Below, one piece after another: positions 33,283 to 43,689 of a DNA stretch of 64,000 nt (position 1 is the first letter of the stretch; each line of letters starts with the position of its first letter). Under the pieces are notes generated by a model, which saw nothing but the letters and a program-made list of their open reading frames with translations, ran no database searches and was not told the DNA's origin. The translations under genes and the position numbers were made by a program. The DNA is from Chloroflexota bacterium. Its GTDB lineage: Bacteria > Chloroflexota > Anaerolineae > Aggregatilineales > Phototrophicaceae. Location: NCBI GenBank assembly GCA_009841405.1, contig VXLV01000075.1, positions 31,690 to 95,689 of the forward strand, given 5' to 3'.

Positions 33283-36200
33283 ATGCACCGCGTACGCTGG
33301 ACCCTGGAAAAGATCTCCGCTCGCCTGCGGTTTATCGCAGAGGCGGCGATTTACAGCCGTAGCCAGTCGCTCATGCCCTTCAAGTTCCACGCTGGACCTC
33401 AACCCTTGGTGGGCATGGACGTAGACGACAGCAATTGGCCGGTCATCGAAAAGGGAAGCTATTGGGGCGAGCTGCGTCAGGAATTCACGCTGCGGACGAC
33501 ATTCGCGGTGCCCGGGGATTGGGACGGGCCGGTCGCGCTATCTCTCCCGCTGGGCGTGAGCAAGAGTCTGGAAGCGCTGTCGTTCCTCTACGGGCCAGAG
33601 TCCTTGGCCTACCTGGATGGCGTGGCCTATCAAGGCATTGATCCCAATCACCAGGAATTGCTGCTGCCCGACCACGTTCTTGACGGCCAGGAGCATCTGA
33701 TTGCGCTTCACGGCTGGGCCGGCATCAAGGACGAGCGCTATGAGATGGGACAGCCTCGCCTGGTTCAGATAGATCAGCCAACGCGTGACTTCGTGACAGC
33801 TGCCGGCGCCGCGCTCGAAGTCGTCAATCAGCTCCCGGAAAACAATCCGGTTCACGCCAACCTGCTAGACGCTTTGGATGCGTCGTTCTTGCTGCTCGAT
33901 TTACGCGAGCCATTGGGCGCCGATTTCTACACGAGTGTGCCTGCCGCCCATCGCGCCTTGAAGAAGGGAATTGCCGCCTCCGGTCCGCCGATGGATGTCG
34001 TCGTTAGCGGCGTCGGCCACGCCCATATCGATGTGGCCTGGCTGTGGACGCTGAGCCAGACGCGCCGGAAGGTTGCGCGCACCTTTAGCACGGCTTTGCG
34101 CTTGATGGAGCAATATCCGGACTTCGTCTTCACCCAGAGCCAGCCGCAGCTATATCAGTATATCGCCGATGACCATCCCGAGATTATGGCGCAGATCAAA
34201 GCGCGAGTCGCCGAAGGGCGCTGGGAGACGATCGGCGGCATGTGGGTGGAGGCCGACTGCAATCTGACGGGCGCGGAAGCGCTCGCCCGCCAGTTCCTGC
34301 TTGGGCGGCGCTACTTCCTGGAAACCTTTGGAGCGCGCGAATCACCGATATTGTGGCTGCCCGATGTCTTTGGCTACGCCTGGCAGCTCCCCCAATTGAT
34401 TCAGCATGCCGGACTCGCATATTTTGTGACCGCCAAGCTCAGCTGGAATCAATACAATCGCATGCCCTACGACCAGTTCTGGTGGCAGGGACTGGATGGA
34501 ACCAGAATCCTGACCTATTTCATCACGACTTCAAAGCCCGGCTGGTGGGGCGCCACTTACAGCGCAGATCTGTCGCCTGAAGAGATCATCGCCACTTGGG
34601 AAGGCAGCCAGCAGAAGGAACTGCGCAGCGAGTTCATGATTGCCTACGGGCACGGCGATGGCGGCGGGGGTCCTACACGCGCGATGCTGGACCGCAGCCG
34701 CGAAATGGCGACGCATCCCGGCCTGCCTCGCGTCCAACTGAGCACGGCTATCGACTTCATGGAGCAGCTGGAACGTCAGGCCGGCGATAAGCTGCCCGCC
34801 TGGAACGGCGAGCTATACCTAGAGTTGCACCGGGGAACCTATACCAGCCAGGCGCGCAACAAACGCGAAAACCGCAAGTGCGAATTCCTCTTGCATGATG
34901 CCGAGTTCCTGGCGGCCTGGGCGTCTCAAAATGGCGATTTCGCGTATCCGCACGACGAATTTCGCCGCGCCTGGGAATTGCTCTGCTTGAATCAGTTCCA
35001 CGACATCATACCCGGTTCGTCCATTCAGCAAGTCTACGTGGACAGCCTGCGGGATTACGAAGAAATTCGGCGCATTGGCGAGCAGATCCGCGAGGATGCC
35101 CTGATCGCTCTGGACCCTGCCCTGCCTGCGGAATCCGCGCTGGCGATCTATAACCCTACATCTTTCCCGCGCTCGGAAGTCCTTGCGGTCTCCGGCGAGC
35201 GGCTTACTGACGAGACGACTGTAACCACCCTGGACGGCAAGGCGCTCCCGGCCCAGCGCGCAAACGATGGTCTGCTTGTCCAATGCCCGGTCGTGCCGCC
35301 ATACGGGGTTCTTGCGCTGCGATTGACCGCCGGCGAGCTGCCCGGGACCGAGAATCAAATCTACGTCGGGGACGCAGCGGGAGCGCCAGAGGACGAGGAC
35401 ATTTCGGCAAGGCGCTCGCTGGTCATGGAGAATCCGCTTTTGCGCGCCGAATTCGATCAGGCGGGCGACATCGCGCGGCTCTTCGACAAGCGCGCAAATC
35501 GCGAAATTCTGGCCGCGGGACAGAGCGCCAACCAGTGGCAGATATTTGAAGACCGACCTTTAGACTGGGAAGCATGGGACATTGATATCTTCTACGATGA
35601 AAAGATGTGGCTGGCCGAACCGGCGCATAGCATTGAAGTCGTGGAGAAGGGTCCGCTGCGCGCTTGCCTGGAAATTAAGCGGCGCGTCTTCAACAGCGAA
35701 ATCATGCAGCGCGTCTATATGTATGCGGATAGCGCCCGGATTGATTTTGACACCAGGATAAAGTGGCGCGAGCGCCGCCTGCTGCTTAAGGTCGCTTTCC
35801 CTGTGGACATCCTGAGCCCGAAAGCGACCTACGAAATTCAGTGGGGCAACGTTGAGCGCCCAACCCACAGCAACACCTCCTGGGATTGGGCTCAATTTGA
35901 AAGCTGCGCCCAAAAGTGGGTTGATCTGAGCGAGGGCGATTATGGCGTCAGCCTGCTGAATGACTGCAAATATGGCCACGACATTACTGGAAACGTCATC
36001 CGGTTGACCGCCTTGAAAGGCGCGATGTTCCCCGATCCCGAAGCTGATTTGGGCGGACACCATTTCACCTACAGTTTGCTGCCACATGCCGGCGATTGGC
36101 GCAATGGCACAGTTCCCGCTGCCTATGGTTTGAACAATCCGCTCATCGTCCACCATGTGCAAGGCGCGCCTCGAGGCGCCACGTACGCTGATCGTTGCTC

Positions 36201-36498
36201 GCTGGTTCGTGTCGATGCGCCACAGATAATCATCGAGACTGTCAAGCAGGCCGAGGACGGAGACGGCCTGATCCTGCGCCTCTATGAGCATGAACGAACA
36301 CAACGAGTGTTTGACCTGTGCACAGGTTTCCCGCTCGCAGAAGCGCGCCGCTGCAACTTACTCGAAGAAGACGAAGACTGCCTGGACGTGACTGAGGCGA
36401 AAGCGACGTTGCAGGCGCGGCCTTATCAGATCATGACCCTGCGGTTGAAGCCGGCGACCGCTGGATCTGCGACAAGTCAAGCGGTCGCAAGGCGATGA
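33283..36498 (+). CDS. Glycoside hydrolase family 38 alpha-mannosidase
   Basis: 1071 aa from ATG 33283 with GGAGG upstream; no signal peptide, so cytoplasmic. The zinc-binding catalytic domain is complete: GHAHIDVAWLWTL at 245-257 (His and Asp ligands), WVEADCNLTG near 321-330 with the nucleophile Asp 325, LPDVFGYAWQLPQL near 359-372, and YGHGDGGGGPT near 470. The C-terminal beta-rich domains are typical. GH38 removes alpha-linked mannose with retention. A cytoplasmic enzyme after an ABC importer suggests that intact mannosides are imported and cut inside. Its stop overlaps the next gene by 4 bp. Confidence 0.92.
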   Translation: MHRVRWTLEKISARLRFIAEAAIYSRSQSLMPFKFHAGPQPLVGMDVDDSNWPVIEKGSYWGELRQEFTLRTTFAVPGDWDGPVALSLPLGVSKSLEALSFLYGPESLAYLDGVAYQGIDPNHQELLLPDHVLDGQEHLIALHGWAGIKDERYEMGQPRLVQIDQPTRDFVTAAGAALEVVNQLPENNPVHANLLDALDASFLLLDLREPLGADFYTSVPAAHRALKKGIAASGPPMDVVVSGVGHAHIDVAWLWTLSQTRRKVARTFSTALRLMEQYPDFVFTQSQPQLYQYIADDHPEIMAQIKARVAEGRWETIGGMWVEADCNLTGAEALARQFLLGRRYFLETFGARESPILWLPDVFGYAWQLPQLIQHAGLAYFVTAKLSWNQYNRMPYDQFWWQGLDGTRILTYFITTSKPGWWGATYSADLSPEEIIATWEGSQQKELRSEFMIAYGHGDGGGGPTRAMLDRSREMATHPGLPRVQLSTAIDFMEQLERQAGDKLPAWNGELYLELHRGTYTSQARNKRENRKCEFLLHDAEFLAAWASQNGDFAYPHDEFRRAWELLCLNQFHDIIPGSSIQQVYVDSLRDYEEIRRIGEQIREDALIALDPALPAESALAIYNPTSFPRSEVLAVSGERLTDETTVTTLDGKALPAQRANDGLLVQCPVVPPYGVLALRLTAGELPGTENQIYVGDAAGAPEDEDISARRSLVMENPLLRAEFDQAGDIARLFDKRANREILAAGQSANQWQIFEDRPLDWEAWDIDIFYDEKMWLAEPAHSIEVVEKGPLRACLEIKRRVFNSEIMQRVYMYADSARIDFDTRIKWRERRLLLKVAFPVDILSPKATYEIQWGNVERPTHSNTSWDWAQFESCAQKWVDLSEGDYGVSLLNDCKYGHDITGNVIRLTALKGAMFPDPEADLGGHHFTYSLLPHAGDWRNGTVPAAYGLNNPLIVHHVQGAPRGATYADRCSLVRVDAPQIIIETVKQAEDGDGLILRLYEHERTQRVFDLCTGFPLAEARRCNLLEEDEDCLDVTEAKATLQARPYQIMTLRLKPATAGSATSQAVARR

Positions 36499-37511
36499 AA
36501 TCACTCATCTCAATCGGTCCACGTGAGGTTGAGTTCGGAGATTGGCGAGAGCCGCGGATTATGCCCGGGCAGGTCCTGATCAAGGTCGCGGCCTGTGGCA
36601 TTTGCGGCACAGATCTACATGTGTACAAAGGCATGCCGGCAGCTTGGCCCGTTCCCGGCATCAGAGGGCATGAGTTCGCCGGAACTGTGCTCGCCTGGGC
36701 TGATGATGTTAAAGGATTCCAGGCCGGCGATCGTGTTGTTGTGCAACCGCTGGTGTACTGCCGACAATGCCGCTACTGCCGCTCGGGGCAAACCAATCTC
36801 TGCGCCAACCTGTATCTTATCGGTGGCGAGCGGCCGGGTGGATTTGCTGAGCGAGCAGTTGTGCCGGCGAGTGCGCTCTTTAAAATTCCGGCGAGCCTAA
36901 GTCTAAAGCGGGCTGCATTGGCTGAGACGCTGGCGACCACGGTGCATGCCTTTGAGCAGAATCTCTCCGGCATCCTGCGCAGCGTAGCCATACTTGGCGC
37001 CGGGGCGCAAGGACTATTCGCCGTTCAACTTGCCCGGCTTGCCGGCGCGAAACTGATTGCGGTATCCGAGACCGTCCCTCATCGGCTCGCTGTGGCAAAG
37101 CAGACGGGCGCGACCCACACCGTAAACGCCGGGCAGGAAGACATCGTTGAAGCCGTTCTCGCCTTGACAGATGGCGAGGGAGTCGACCTGGCGATCGAAG
37201 CAGCCGGGAAGGCGATTACACGCCAGCAGGCGACGCAGCTGCTGCGCCCGGGCGGAACAGCGATCTTTCTCGCGCTGGGCGCCGAACCAACGCCAATCGA
37301 TTTCATGGCCCTTGTTCCCAGAGAGCTTCATTTGCGGGGAACGCAGTGCTATACCGACGCGGATTTTGCTTTGGCAATTGAACTGCTGGCTAGCGGGGAG
37401 ATAAGGGTCGATCCACTCATATCCGCGATGCCGCTTGATAAAGGGTCCGAAGCATTCGAAATGTTGGCAAGCAATCCCGGCGATTTGATAAAAGTGATTT
37501 TGGAGCCATAG
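36495..37511 (+). CDS. Zinc-dependent medium-chain dehydrogenase
   Basis: 338 aa, overlapping the mannosidase by an ATGA. Catalytic zinc residues are in ACGICGTDLHV (near 34-44) and GIRGHEFAG (near 54-62). The structural zinc site is CRQCRYCRSGQTNLC (near 88-102). The Rossmann loop is VAILGAGAQGLFAVQLA near 157. It belongs with sorbitol/threonine dehydrogenase-like MDR enzymes acting on polyols or sugar alcohols. In context it probably oxidises a sugar-derived alcohol in the pathway. Confidence 0.88.
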   Translation: MKSLISIGPREVEFGDWREPRIMPGQVLIKVAACGICGTDLHVYKGMPAAWPVPGIRGHEFAGTVLAWADDVKGFQAGDRVVVQPLVYCRQCRYCRSGQTNLCANLYLIGGERPGGFAERAVVPASALFKIPASLSLKRAALAETLATTVHAFEQNLSGILRSVAILGAGAQGLFAVQLARLAGAKLIAVSETVPHRLAVAKQTGATHTVNAGQEDIVEAVLALTDGEGVDLAIEAAGKAITRQQATQLLRPGGTAIFLALGAEPTPIDFMALVPRELHLRGTQCYTDADFALAIELLASGEIRVDPLISAMPLDKGSEAFEMLASNPGDLIKVILEP

Positions 37512-37540
37512 GCTGGACTGTGTCCAATCTCAGGAGCAGC

Positions 37541-38164
37541 ATGCCCAAGTCTGAAGCGGTCACGCAAGTCAAGCAAGCCTTGCTGGCCAACGCGAAGCGC
37601 GCCTACGAGATCAGGCTGCAGACGGGCAACGGAGGCAATCTGAGCGGGCGGATACCCGGCGCCGATCAAATCATCATCAAAGCAAGCGGCTGTTCGTTTG
37701 ATCAATGCACAGCTGACAGCCTTGTCACGGTAACTCTTAATGGCGAAATCGTCGCTGGCGATGGCTTACCGTCCCGAGAGCTGGCGACGCATCTGCTGAT
37801 CTACAAGCTGCGGCCAAATGTACAAGCCGTTTTCCACAGTCATTCGCCGTGGGCAATTCTCTGCGCCAGCCTTGACGATGCAATCCCAACGGTCACCCTT
37901 CACGCCAGGTCGAAGCTGGGACGCATCCCGGTTTTGAAGCTCTCTGGCGAATCAACCACGGCTAACTTGCCCGCCATTGAGGCGCTGCTGACAGCCGATC
38001 CCAACTTGCGCGCATTTGTCCAGGAGCGGCACGGTATTTTCAGCTTTGCCCACTCAATCGAACTGGCGCGATACAATGCTGAACTTGTGGAGGAGACCGC
38101 TCAAATTGCCTGGTCGATGGCGCTACGCGAAGAGCTGGCATTGAGTCCCGAGCGCGACGCCTAA
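37541..38164 (+). CDS. Class II aldolase/adducin-family protein
   Basis: 207 aa from ATG 37541, five bases after AGGAG; a GTG start at 37520 is less likely. GNGGNLSGRI near residue 30 and AVFHSHSPWAILCA near 96 (HxH zinc ligands), with a third His in ERHGIF near 160, match L-fuculose-phosphate aldolase-like proteins. The family cleaves or epimerises sugar phosphates, or dehydrates (MtnB). Together with the RuBisCO-like protein it could perform the carbon-carbon cleavage step. Confidence 0.82.
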   Translation: MPKSEAVTQVKQALLANAKRAYEIRLQTGNGGNLSGRIPGADQIIIKASGCSFDQCTADSLVTVTLNGEIVAGDGLPSRELATHLLIYKLRPNVQAVFHSHSPWAILCASLDDAIPTVTLHARSKLGRIPVLKLSGESTTANLPAIEALLTADPNLRAFVQERHGIFSFAHSIELARYNAELVEETAQIAWSMALREELALSPERDA

Positions 38165-38216
38165 TCCAGAATAGGTATCACCGGTGGCCAATCCCGGTAG
38201 CACAAGGAATATCAAT

Positions 38217-39434
38217 ATGCCGAAATCTATCATCGTCATCGGCACGCTGGATACAAAGGGGCAAGAAATTGCCTTTGTGCGAGATCTCATTGCTAAACGC
38301 GGCCACCAACCAGTCGTCGTCGACAGTGGCATCCTGGGAGAACCCGCCACAGAACCCACGATTACGCGACACGAGGTGGCCGCCGCAGCCGAGTCAAGCA
38401 TTGAAGCTCTTCTCGCCGCGGACGACAAGAACAGCGCGATCAGCGCAATGGCAAAAGGCGTGACTTCAATTGCCGCCAGTCTGCATGCCGAGGGAAAGCT
38501 GGATGCTGTCATCGCGCTGGGCGGCGTTCAGGGCACGGTCATCGGTACGGCTGCCATGCGCGCGCTACCCGTTGGCGTGCCAAAGGTCATGGTTTCCACT
38601 GTAGCCAATGGGCAGGCTACCTTTGGGCCCTTCGTGGGCACAAAAGACATTACAATAATGCATTCGGTTGCCGATATTCTCGGCTTAAACATCATCACCC
38701 GGCAGGTCTTGGCTGAAGCTGCCGGCGCCGTGGTCGGGATGGCTGAGCTGGCGCTTGGCCCGCAATCAACAGACCGACCAACGGTGGCGATGACCATGGC
38801 CGGCGTGACCACCGCATGCGTCATGCGCGCCCGCGAACTCTTTGAAGCGCGGGGATACGAAGTCATCGCCTTCCATTGCAATGGCATTGGGGCAAAGGCC
38901 ATGGAAGAACTGGCCGATTCCGGGCAATTGCAAGGTATCCTGGATCTAAGCCCGCACGATATCGGCGGATTCCTGCGCGGCGGCTTGATGCAATCGAGTC
39001 CAGACAGACTGGAAGCGGTTAGCCGCCGGGGCGTGCCCATTGTGTTTGTTCCGGGCGGCATAGACTTCATCCTCTTTGGCCCGCTCCAATCCATTGCGCC
39101 CGACATGCTAGAGCGCAAGTATGTGGTCCACAATCCAATTCATACGCATGTAAGAGCCAATCGAGCGGAGATGATCGACGCCGGACGCTTCGTTGCCGAG
39201 CGTCTTGGCCGGACTACAGGACCCGCAACGATCATGATTCCCCAACGCGGCTTTAGCCAGCTCAATATAGAAGGCGGCCCGCTTTATGATCCCCAAGCTG
39301 ATCGAGGATTTTTCGACGGATTAACGGCAGACCGCGCCGGGAAACTGAATGTAACCCAATTGGATATGCACATCAATGAACCAGCCTTCGCAGAAGCAGT
39401 CTGCGCAGAACTGCGCGCCTTGATGGAATCATAG
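38217..39434 (+). CDS. Tm-1-like ATP-binding domain protein (UPF0261)
   Basis: 405 aa from ATG 38217, with AAGGA upstream. IIVIGTLDTKGQEIAFVRD (near 5-23) and the later GGVQGTVIGTAAMRALPVG and STVANGQ segments are the Tm-1/UPF0261 signature; the C-terminal half contains FVPGGIDFILFGP. The plant relative Tm-1 blocks viral replication, but bacterial members lie in catabolic operons and their reaction is unsettled. It ends the operon here. Confidence 0.85.
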   Translation: MPKSIIVIGTLDTKGQEIAFVRDLIAKRGHQPVVVDSGILGEPATEPTITRHEVAAAAESSIEALLAADDKNSAISAMAKGVTSIAASLHAEGKLDAVIALGGVQGTVIGTAAMRALPVGVPKVMVSTVANGQATFGPFVGTKDITIMHSVADILGLNIITRQVLAEAAGAVVGMAELALGPQSTDRPTVAMTMAGVTTACVMRARELFEARGYEVIAFHCNGIGAKAMEELADSGQLQGILDLSPHDIGGFLRGGLMQSSPDRLEAVSRRGVPIVFVPGGIDFILFGPLQSIAPDMLERKYVVHNPIHTHVRANRAEMIDAGRFVAERLGRTTGPATIMIPQRGFSQLNIEGGPLYDPQADRGFFDGLTADRAGKLNVTQLDMHINEPAFAEAVCAELRALMES

Positions 39435-39623
39435 CTGCTTTGAAGATTGAACTTCAGAACGGGGTTGACACGTCAATTGCGCAGATCCGCCTCAAGATTC
39501 AGCAGCAACGCTGAAGGGGCGCGGATACCGACCAACGCTGCCCGAGGGCATAGCGTCAGCAGCGCGTCTGGTATAATCGCCCTCAATTGACGGACATACC
39601 GCGTACCCGGAGGTTCACCGGAA

Positions 39624-42600
39624 ATGGCATTCCTTGCAGACCTGGATTTGCGCGCGCTGTCGCCAGAGTATTTGGGCCTTGCTGCATTCGACCCAATTGG
39701 CATCACATTTGGCGCGGGGCCGAGCCCGCTTGAAATCGTCGTCGTGCAGGCGGACAGGCGCCCGACGGCGAACAATCTGCGCGCCGCCTGGACCAAGCGC
39801 AGCGCGGGCCGCGCGAGCCCCATCCTCATAGTCGCGCTGCACGCCGATCAGGCCAAGGTCTCAATCTGTGGCCCGGTCGCGCTGCCGCAAACAGGTAAGC
39901 TGCCGGTATACCCGCCCATGGACGCCGCCAAGGCCGAGCGCATCTGCCGATCAGCGCTCAAGAAAGGGGATCGCCACGCGGCGTTAGGTTTCCTCCAAGA
40001 CACGCTGCCCGAAGCGAGCGACAAAATACTCGGCGTGCTCAATCAAGGTCTGCTGGCGACGCACGCGCTGGAGCAAGTCGCGGTTGAACGGCGCGCGCAA
40101 TGGCAAGACGCCGTCCGCCGCAGCAAGCCGCTTCGACAGCAGCGCAAGCGAACGCTATTGCGCAGTCTCGGCTACAAGGTCGAGCGGCGTCCCGGCAATC
40201 TCTGGGCGCTGAGCGCAGCCGAACAGGCGCTGGCGATCGCCGTCATTCTCAATCAAGGCGAAGACATCAACAGCCCCAGCGAGCGCTTCGGCAAGCAGAC
40301 GCCCGTGAAAGCCGCCCTGGCGCGCGCGGACAACGAAGGACTGCCCTATGTCATCGCCGCGACCGAGGACGCGCTCCGCCTCTACCCGGCGCGTACCGGC
40401 GTCGGCGTCGGCCAGCGCGGGCTCAGCGAAACATTCACGCAATTGCACCTCGACCTGCTGTCTGACGATAACATCGGCTACTTGTCGCTCTTGTTCGCCG
40501 CGGACGCGCTGAAACCCGATGGCGCATTCGACCAGGCGCTGGCCGACTCCCGACAGTACGCGGCCGAACTCGGCGCGCGCCTGCGCAATCGCATCTACGA
40601 AGACGTCATCCCGGGCCTGGCGGAATCCATCGCCGAGGCGCGCGGCATGATCGCCGCGGACCGAGACGCGCTGGACCATACCTACCAGATGGCGCTGACC
40701 GTGCTCTTCCGGCTGCTATTCATCGCCTACGCCGAAGACAAGGGCTTGCTGCCCTACCGCACGAACGACGAATACGAAGACTACTCGCTCAACTTGCAGG
40801 CGCGGCGGCTGCTGGAACGGGAGCGGAAAGGCACGCCGACTGACGATGACGCGCGGATGTGGCGCCGGGTCGAGGACCTCTTCGGCGCCATCGACAGCGG
40901 CAGCTACGGCCTGGGCATCCCTCCCTACAACGGCGGACTCTTTGACTCCGACCCGGCCACGTCGCCCGTGGGCGCGGCCATCAAAGAAATCTCGCTGAGC
41001 GACAAGCGCTTCGGCCCGCTGCTCGCCAAGCTGCTGATTGACGACACGCGCGACGGCGAACCCGGGCCGGTCGACTTCCGCAACTTGAGCGTGCGCGAGT
41101 TCGGCACGATTTACGAAGGCTTGCTGCAGAGCGAGCTGTCCCGAGCGCAAACCGACTTGCGCGTTGGCAAAGACGGCTTGTACGTGCCGACGGACAGAGC
41201 GAAAGACATAGTAGTCCGCGCCGGCGAAATCTACCTGCACAACGCCTCCGGCAAGCGCAAAGCCACCGGCTCCTACTACACCAAGAGCTTCGCGGTCGAG
41301 CACCTGCTCGATCACGCGCTGGAGCCGGCGCTGGACGACCACCTGGCGCGGCTGGAAGCGCTCGGCGACAGCGCCAGCAGCGACGACTTCTTCGACTTCC
41401 GCGTCGCCGATATCGCCATGGGCTCGGGCCATTTCCTGGTCGCCGCCATCGACCGCATCGACAAACGCTTCTCGACGTATCTGGCGGACCATCCCATACC
41501 CGATGTCACCAACGAGCTCGAGCGGCTGCGCGGGCACGCGACCGACATTCTGGCTGAGTACGGCGAGAGCATGAAGCCGGAACATCGCGACAACTTGTTG
41601 CGGCGGCAGATCGCGCGGCGCTGCGTCTACGGCGTCGACCTCAATCCGCTGGCGGTGGAGCTGGCGCGGCTGTCGATCTGGGTGCATACCTTCGTGCCCG
41701 GCTTGCCCCTGTCGCTGCTGGATTACAACCTGGTCTGCGGCAATTCGCTGGTCGGCATCGCCACGATTCAAGAAGCGACCGACATCTTCGCCGAGGACAA
41801 TCCGCTCTTCGCCTCGGCGGCGGAGACCCTGCTCGGTGACGCCAAAGCCCACCTCGAGAAACTCGGGCGTCTCTCCGATGACAGCAAGACGCAGATTGAG
41901 GCGGCGCGCCAAGCCTACGAAGCCATGCGCGAATCGCTGGGCTGGACGGAAGCGCTCTTCGATATCCTGGCCGGCTCGCGCCTGAACGCGGCATTGCAGG
42001 GGTTGATAAACGAGGGCGCGGCCACACACTGGATTCGCGAAGACGAGCGCGGCAAATTGCCCTTTTCGCCGCCGCATCAAATCGCGCGCGAGACGCTGCA
42101 AGCGACGCCGCCTTTCCACTTTCCGATAGCATTCCCGCAGGTCTTCCTGCGCGAGCGCGCGGGCTTTGATGTAATTCTGGGCAATCCGCCTTGGGAAGAA
42201 GCAAAGTTGGAGGAAGACAGGTTCTGGACGCGGTATGCGCCTGGCCTACACTCAATGACCCAACGCGAGCAAGAAAGAGCGAAGACCGAGTGGAAGTCAG
42301 AGCGCCCAGACCTTGTGCGCCAATATGAAAACGAGCTCGCTAAAATGAAGCTCTTGCGCGAGGTTCTTAACACCGGTCCATACCCTGGCATGGCGACAGG
42401 TGACGCGGATCTTTATAAAGGTTTTGTTTGGCGTTACTGGTATCTGGCCAGTAATCGATTTGGTCGAATAGGTGTGGTGTTGCCACGATCCGTGTTTTCC
42501 ACAAAGGCCGCATCGACTTTCAGGCAAGAGATCTTTGCCAATGGCATCCTTGAAGATATGACTTTTCTGGTCAACAACAGGGAATGGGTTTTCGGTGATG

Positions 42601-43685
42601 TCCATCCTCGGTACACGATCGCACTATTCTGTTTGAGGAAGCAAAGACCATCACCAAATGCGCCATTACCTATGTATGGGCCCTTTGCCGACCAACTCAG
42701 CTACGCGCACCGAGTACGAAAACGCGCCGTTCAATTCACATTAAATGATGTACTGAATTGGACGGCTACCGCAACTCTACCGCTATTGCCGGACAGCTTC
42801 GCCGCAGAAGTATTTGCTCAGATGCGAGTTGCTCCTAGCCTGGGCTACGATCACAAACACACTTGGCGAGCTCGTCCCCACAATGAACTTCACGCCACTC
42901 ACGACAAAAGGCACATGGAATTAGTGGATGAACGTGATGACGACTGGTGGCCCGTATACAAGGGGGCCTCATTTGACATTTGGGACCCTGATCGCGGAGT
43001 CGATACCTATTATGCTTGGGCGATACCCGAAAAAATACTAAATCGACTCTACAACAAACGGCTAAAAGGTAACAGAAACAAGAAGTCCGCGTATTCAGAG
43101 TTTAGCAACGACTGGGCGCAAGACAAGGCCACCTACCCGGCATATCGTCCGAGGATTGCATGTCGCAAAGTCACTAACCGAACCAACTCCCGCAGCATCG
43201 TAGTAAGCCTGATTCCGCCACACGTTGTGGCGCAGGATGGAGTTACATTATTTCTCTTTCCGCGCGGAGACGAATCTGACGAAGCGTATCTTCTTGGCTT
43301 GCTGTCGTCTATTCCTACAGACTGGTACTCCCGCCGCTTCGTCGAAATCAATATGAACTTCCACATTCTCAACGCGTTACCCATCCCCCGCCCGACGCGC
43401 GACAACCGGCTCTGGCAGCGCGTCGTCGCCCTCTCGGGACGCCTCGCCGCGGTCGACGAACGCTACGCCGACTGGGCGGCCGCCGTCGGCGTGGAATACG
43501 GCCCCCTCGACCCGGCTCTCAAAGACGACATGATCTTCGAGCTGGACGCGGTCGTCGCCCACCTCTACGGCCTCAGCGCCGAGCAGCTCACGCATATCTT
43601 CGCCACCTTCCACCACAACTGGGATTATCATGAGCGCCTGCGCGACGTGCTGCAACACTTCCACAACTGGGAGGCGCGACTGTGA
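39624..43685 (+). CDS. Eco57I-type adenine-specific DNA methyltransferase (system 2)
   Basis: 1353 aa with CGGAGG before the ATG. About 540 N-terminal residues of unknown fold precede the methylase core: GSYYTKSFAVEHLLDH near 550, motif I DIAMGSGHFLVAAI near 594 (a variant lacking the usual DPACGSG), and motif IV VILGNPPWEEAKLEEDRFW near 850. The C-terminus FHILNALPIPRP is a typical target-recognition end. It is only distantly related to the enzyme at 16387-19776. It is followed by a PLD-SNF2 helicase gene on the same strand, 119 bp downstream. The 3' third (about 42200-43360) is visibly more AT-rich than the rest, as if the recognition domain had been swapped. Confidence 0.85.
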   Translation: MAFLADLDLRALSPEYLGLAAFDPIGITFGAGPSPLEIVVVQADRRPTANNLRAAWTKRSAGRASPILIVALHADQAKVSICGPVALPQTGKLPVYPPMDAAKAERICRSALKKGDRHAALGFLQDTLPEASDKILGVLNQGLLATHALEQVAVERRAQWQDAVRRSKPLRQQRKRTLLRSLGYKVERRPGNLWALSAAEQALAIAVILNQGEDINSPSERFGKQTPVKAALARADNEGLPYVIAATEDALRLYPARTGVGVGQRGLSETFTQLHLDLLSDDNIGYLSLLFAADALKPDGAFDQALADSRQYAAELGARLRNRIYEDVIPGLAESIAEARGMIAADRDALDHTYQMALTVLFRLLFIAYAEDKGLLPYRTNDEYEDYSLNLQARRLLERERKGTPTDDDARMWRRVEDLFGAIDSGSYGLGIPPYNGGLFDSDPATSPVGAAIKEISLSDKRFGPLLAKLLIDDTRDGEPGPVDFRNLSVREFGTIYEGLLQSELSRAQTDLRVGKDGLYVPTDRAKDIVVRAGEIYLHNASGKRKATGSYYTKSFAVEHLLDHALEPALDDHLARLEALGDSASSDDFFDFRVADIAMGSGHFLVAAIDRIDKRFSTYLADHPIPDVTNELERLRGHATDILAEYGESMKPEHRDNLLRRQIARRCVYGVDLNPLAVELARLSIWVHTFVPGLPLSLLDYNLVCGNSLVGIATIQEATDIFAEDNPLFASAAETLLGDAKAHLEKLGRLSDDSKTQIEAARQAYEAMRESLGWTEALFDILAGSRLNAALQGLINEGAATHWIREDERGKLPFSPPHQIARETLQATPPFHFPIAFPQVFLRERAGFDVILGNPPWEEAKLEEDRFWTRYAPGLHSMTQREQERAKTEWKSERPDLVRQYENELAKMKLLREVLNTGPYPGMATGDADLYKGFVWRYWYLASNRFGRIGVVLPRSVFSTKAASTFRQEIFANGILEDMTFLVNNREWVFGDVHPRYTIALFCLRKQRPSPNAPLPMYGPFADQLSYAHRVRKRAVQFTLNDVLNWTATATLPLLPDSFAAEVFAQMRVAPSLGYDHKHTWRARPHNELHATHDKRHMELVDERDDDWWPVYKGASFDIWDPDRGVDTYYAWAIPEKILNRLYNKRLKGNRNKKSAYSEFSNDWAQDKATYPAYRPRIACRKVTNRTNSRSIVVSLIPPHVVAQDGVTLFLFPRGDESDEAYLLGLLSSIPTDWYSRRFVEINMNFHILNALPIPRPTRDNRLWQRVVALSGRLAAVDERYADWAAAVGVEYGPLDPALKDDMIFELDAVVAHLYGLSAEQLTHIFATFHHNWDYHERLRDVLQHFHNWEARL

Positions 43686-43689
43686 CAGG

